64,000 nt of DNA, taken from Arabidopsis thaliana. Its lineage: Eukaryota > Streptophyta > Magnoliopsida > Brassicales > Brassicaceae. This document shows positions 62,348 to 64,000 of this stretch, one piece after another. The stretch spans positions 17,363,835 through 17,427,834 of the forward strand of contig NC_003076.8 in the NCBI RefSeq assembly GCF_000001735.4, in the 5' to 3' direction. The number at the start of each line of letters is the position of its first letter. Position 1 is the stretch's first letter. Position numbers and translations under genes: made by a program. The notes below the pieces were generated by a model. That model was not told the origin of the DNA and searched no databases. It worked only from the letters and a program-made list of their open reading frames with translations.

Positions 62348-64000
62348 TCAGTCAAAAACAACAAGCTTCTTATACTCCTCACCTTTGATGGCAATCCACA
62401 TGACATCTTCAGGATTCACGATCCCACCTTCTTCAAGAAACAGAGTCAGTAGATTCTTCGAAAACCCGCTAACCATAGCTACTCCTTTCTGGTTAGCAAC
62501 CACCGGAGTAGCCGATGAGTCTCTTAAGTTCCAAAATACCATTTCTGGAACATTCTGAAAACCCTTCTCTTTATACTTCCTCTGAACCACCTCATAATCT
62601 GTCTCCCATTTCTCCTTGGACCGTTCCTTCGATATCTTCAATCGGTCCTCCACACTCAGATGGTAACTCACCTCCGAATGGCTGTTTGCCATTGCATCAT
62701 CAAACTCCATGTCGCTGAACACAAACAACCGCTTGATCATCTGGTCATCGGTTAAGTTATTCTCGACTGCAACTTCTAGAATACGATCAAACACTATCTG
62801 AAAATCCGTGTTCATTCCCCATTCCATTTCTCTAACAAACTGAGTCTTTTCTCTCAGACTCGAACCCGTGACAATATGCAGCTCCGGGTTTTCGCTAAAG
62901 GTGATAACTTTCCCTTTCCACGGCTCTTCACTAAGCTCCGAAACCAGTAACCCGAGCGCTACACAAACCTCCATAGGTGTACCAGACATACTTCCAGAGA
63001 CATCACAAACCGCCAGTGAATTCTTAAGCTTCCCTTTCTTAGCAAGATCATCAACCATTCTCGCCCATTGAAGTTCTGCAACTTCCGCACCAACTTCACT
63101 CCCACTATCATCCTCCAGCTGGTTGATTATCTGATGAGGAAGCAACGCACCAGCCGCAATCTTCTTCTTTCCGGACTTCACATCCTCCAAAAACTCGGTA
63201 AACCTCTCGCTATCATGTTCCTCAAACAGCTTCTTGTAATTCTTCATAGCAACAGAAGGAACTCTATTATACTTCAACAAATTCCATTCCTTAGCACTCA
63301 TGAACAACTCCGGAAACTCAAGCGCTTTATGCAACGGCACAAGAACTTCTTTCCTCAACCTATCTCTAATCCTATACGCATAATGCGCTTCTTCGATACC
63401 TTCATACTCCTCTCTAGGAAACATCCTTCTAGCAATTGCCTCACATATCAAAGTAGCCTTATCATACGAAGAATCAACCGAAGGACACCATTTCGAAGCT
63501 AAACTAATCTTAGTCAACCCATTCGAATTCAAATACTTCAAATCCGATTTCAACAAAACCGCAAACAAATCCGCAATTCTATCAAACAGTAATCTGTAAT
63601 TAGCATCAGAGTTATACCTCGTTACCGCCTTTTTCGCCTTTTCGAACTCTCTCTGTTTCCTTAAAGCTCTAGCCTTTACCTTATCAACAGAACCACCAAT
63701 CTCCTCCGCATTTTCCAGAATCCGATCTTCCATTTCACCGGAAATCTCAGACTTTTTCTCTCTCTTCCCTTTGAATTTCCTTTGAACCCTCTTCCTCCAA
63801 ACCCGATTCTTCCCTCTCTCCATATTCTGACCTTCCAAGATCCGAAACAGAATCTCAGGCAGATCTTTGAAATACCCAAAATCAACGAGAGCAGGGACAT
63901 TCAAAGCTAGGGTTTTTGGATGATTCTTGTAAAGCCAAAAAGCAGCTGTGTAAAACCCTTCTTTGTCTGATTTCCCAGTTCCTCTAACACCTCTGAGATT
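62348..64000 (-). CDS. DUF2828 / von Willebrand A-like protein (second copy, cut by window edge)
   Basis: The frame is open from the stop at 62348 to the right edge at 64000. About 550 codons are present and the N-terminus lies outside. It aligns along its length with the gene at 59106-61037. NLRGVRGTGKSDKEGFYTA is at the edge, followed by the same Lys/Arg-rich insert and DVSGSM at the MIDAS. The tail is FLEEGGIVNPEDVM. Indels relative to the first copy include one missing Glu in EEYEGIEEAHYAYR and a different acidic segment before the vWA domain (EDDSGSEVGAEVAE). Intronless. Matches At5g43400. Confidence 0.9.
   Translation of the reverse strand, partial: NLRGVRGTGKSDKEGFYTAAFWLYKNHPKTLALNVPALVDFGYFKDLPEILFRILEGQNMERGKNRVWRKRVQRKFKGKREKKSEISGEMEDRILENAEEIGGSVDKVKARALRKQREFEKAKKAVTRYNSDANYRLLFDRIADLFAVLLKSDLKYLNSNGLTKISLASKWCPSVDSSYDKATLICEAIARRMFPREEYEGIEEAHYAYRIRDRLRKEVLVPLHKALEFPELFMSAKEWNLLKYNRVPSVAMKNYKKLFEEHDSERFTEFLEDVKSGKKKIAAGALLPHQIINQLEDDSGSEVGAEVAELQWARMVDDLAKKGKLKNSLAVCDVSGSMSGTPMEVCVALGLLVSELSEEPWKGKVITFSENPELHIVTGSSLREKTQFVREMEWGMNTDFQIVFDRILEVAVENNLTDDQMIKRLFVFSDMEFDDAMANSHSEVSYHLSVEDRLKISKERSKEKWETDYEVVQRKYKEKGFQNVPEMVFWNLRDSSATPVVANQKGVAMVSGFSKNLLTLFLEEGGIVNPEDVMWIAIKGEEYKKLVVFD

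Overview
The window is plant nuclear DNA and almost certainly Arabidopsis thaliana chromosome 5, near loci At5g43280 to At5g43400. The evidence is AT-rich spacers, GT-AG introns, and a run of recognisable genes in the known order. Locus names and gene numbers come from memory of that map. Exon structures, lengths and motifs were read from the sequence, and every spliced model given here sums to an intact reading frame.

Layout. 1-4112 is repeat-rich spacer with a short Helitron-like element. 4113-5279 (+) is DCI1, a peroxisomal dienoyl-CoA isomerase ending in AKL. 6347-6426 is an orphan exon resembling the SUMO protease ESD4. 6641-7023 (-) is a two-exon cysteine-rich secreted peptide gene. 8153-9249 (-) is WRKY49. 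About 3.9 kb of spacer follows, with a duplicated W-box block and an RNase H-like relic. 13112-15236 (-) is GDPD3. 15901-21553 (-) is a COP1-interacting-protein-7-like gene. 22209-25107 (-) is casein kinase 1-like CKL8. 26718-28615 (+) is cytosolic NAD-malate dehydrogenase.

The centre is the PHT1 phosphate-transporter cluster: PHT1;6 (29764-31314, -), PHT1;1 (36084-37809, -), a broken PHT1 3' end (39601-40595), PHT1;3 (45690-47380, +) and PHT1;2 (52240-53964, +). The spacers hold Helitron-like, hAT-like and Mutator-like sequences, and a 101-nt foldback resembling a young MIRNA locus lies just beyond PHT1;1. After the cluster come TOPP6 (56463-57992, -) and two tandem intronless DUF2828/vWA genes (59106-61037, and 62348 running off the right edge, both -). 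A dead copy of TOPP6 exon 1 lies between the two DUF2828 genes.

How the parts relate. The four PHT1 genes encode plasma-membrane proton/phosphate symporters. Several carry GNATATNC (P1BS, the PHR1 site) upstream, and in PHT1;3 and PHT1;2 the site sits in a conserved proximal promoter. GDPD3 releases glycerol-3-phosphate from glycerophosphodiesters, so it also belongs to phosphate metabolism. PHT1;2 looks like a mosaic: its promoter resembles PHT1;3, while its coding exons and intron are nearly identical to the inverted PHT1;1. That points to gene conversion. The observations most worth following are this mosaic, the 35651-35751 foldback, the Mutator-like element with a dimeric repeat array and E2F-type sites, and the decayed transporter and phosphatase copies that record the history of local duplications.
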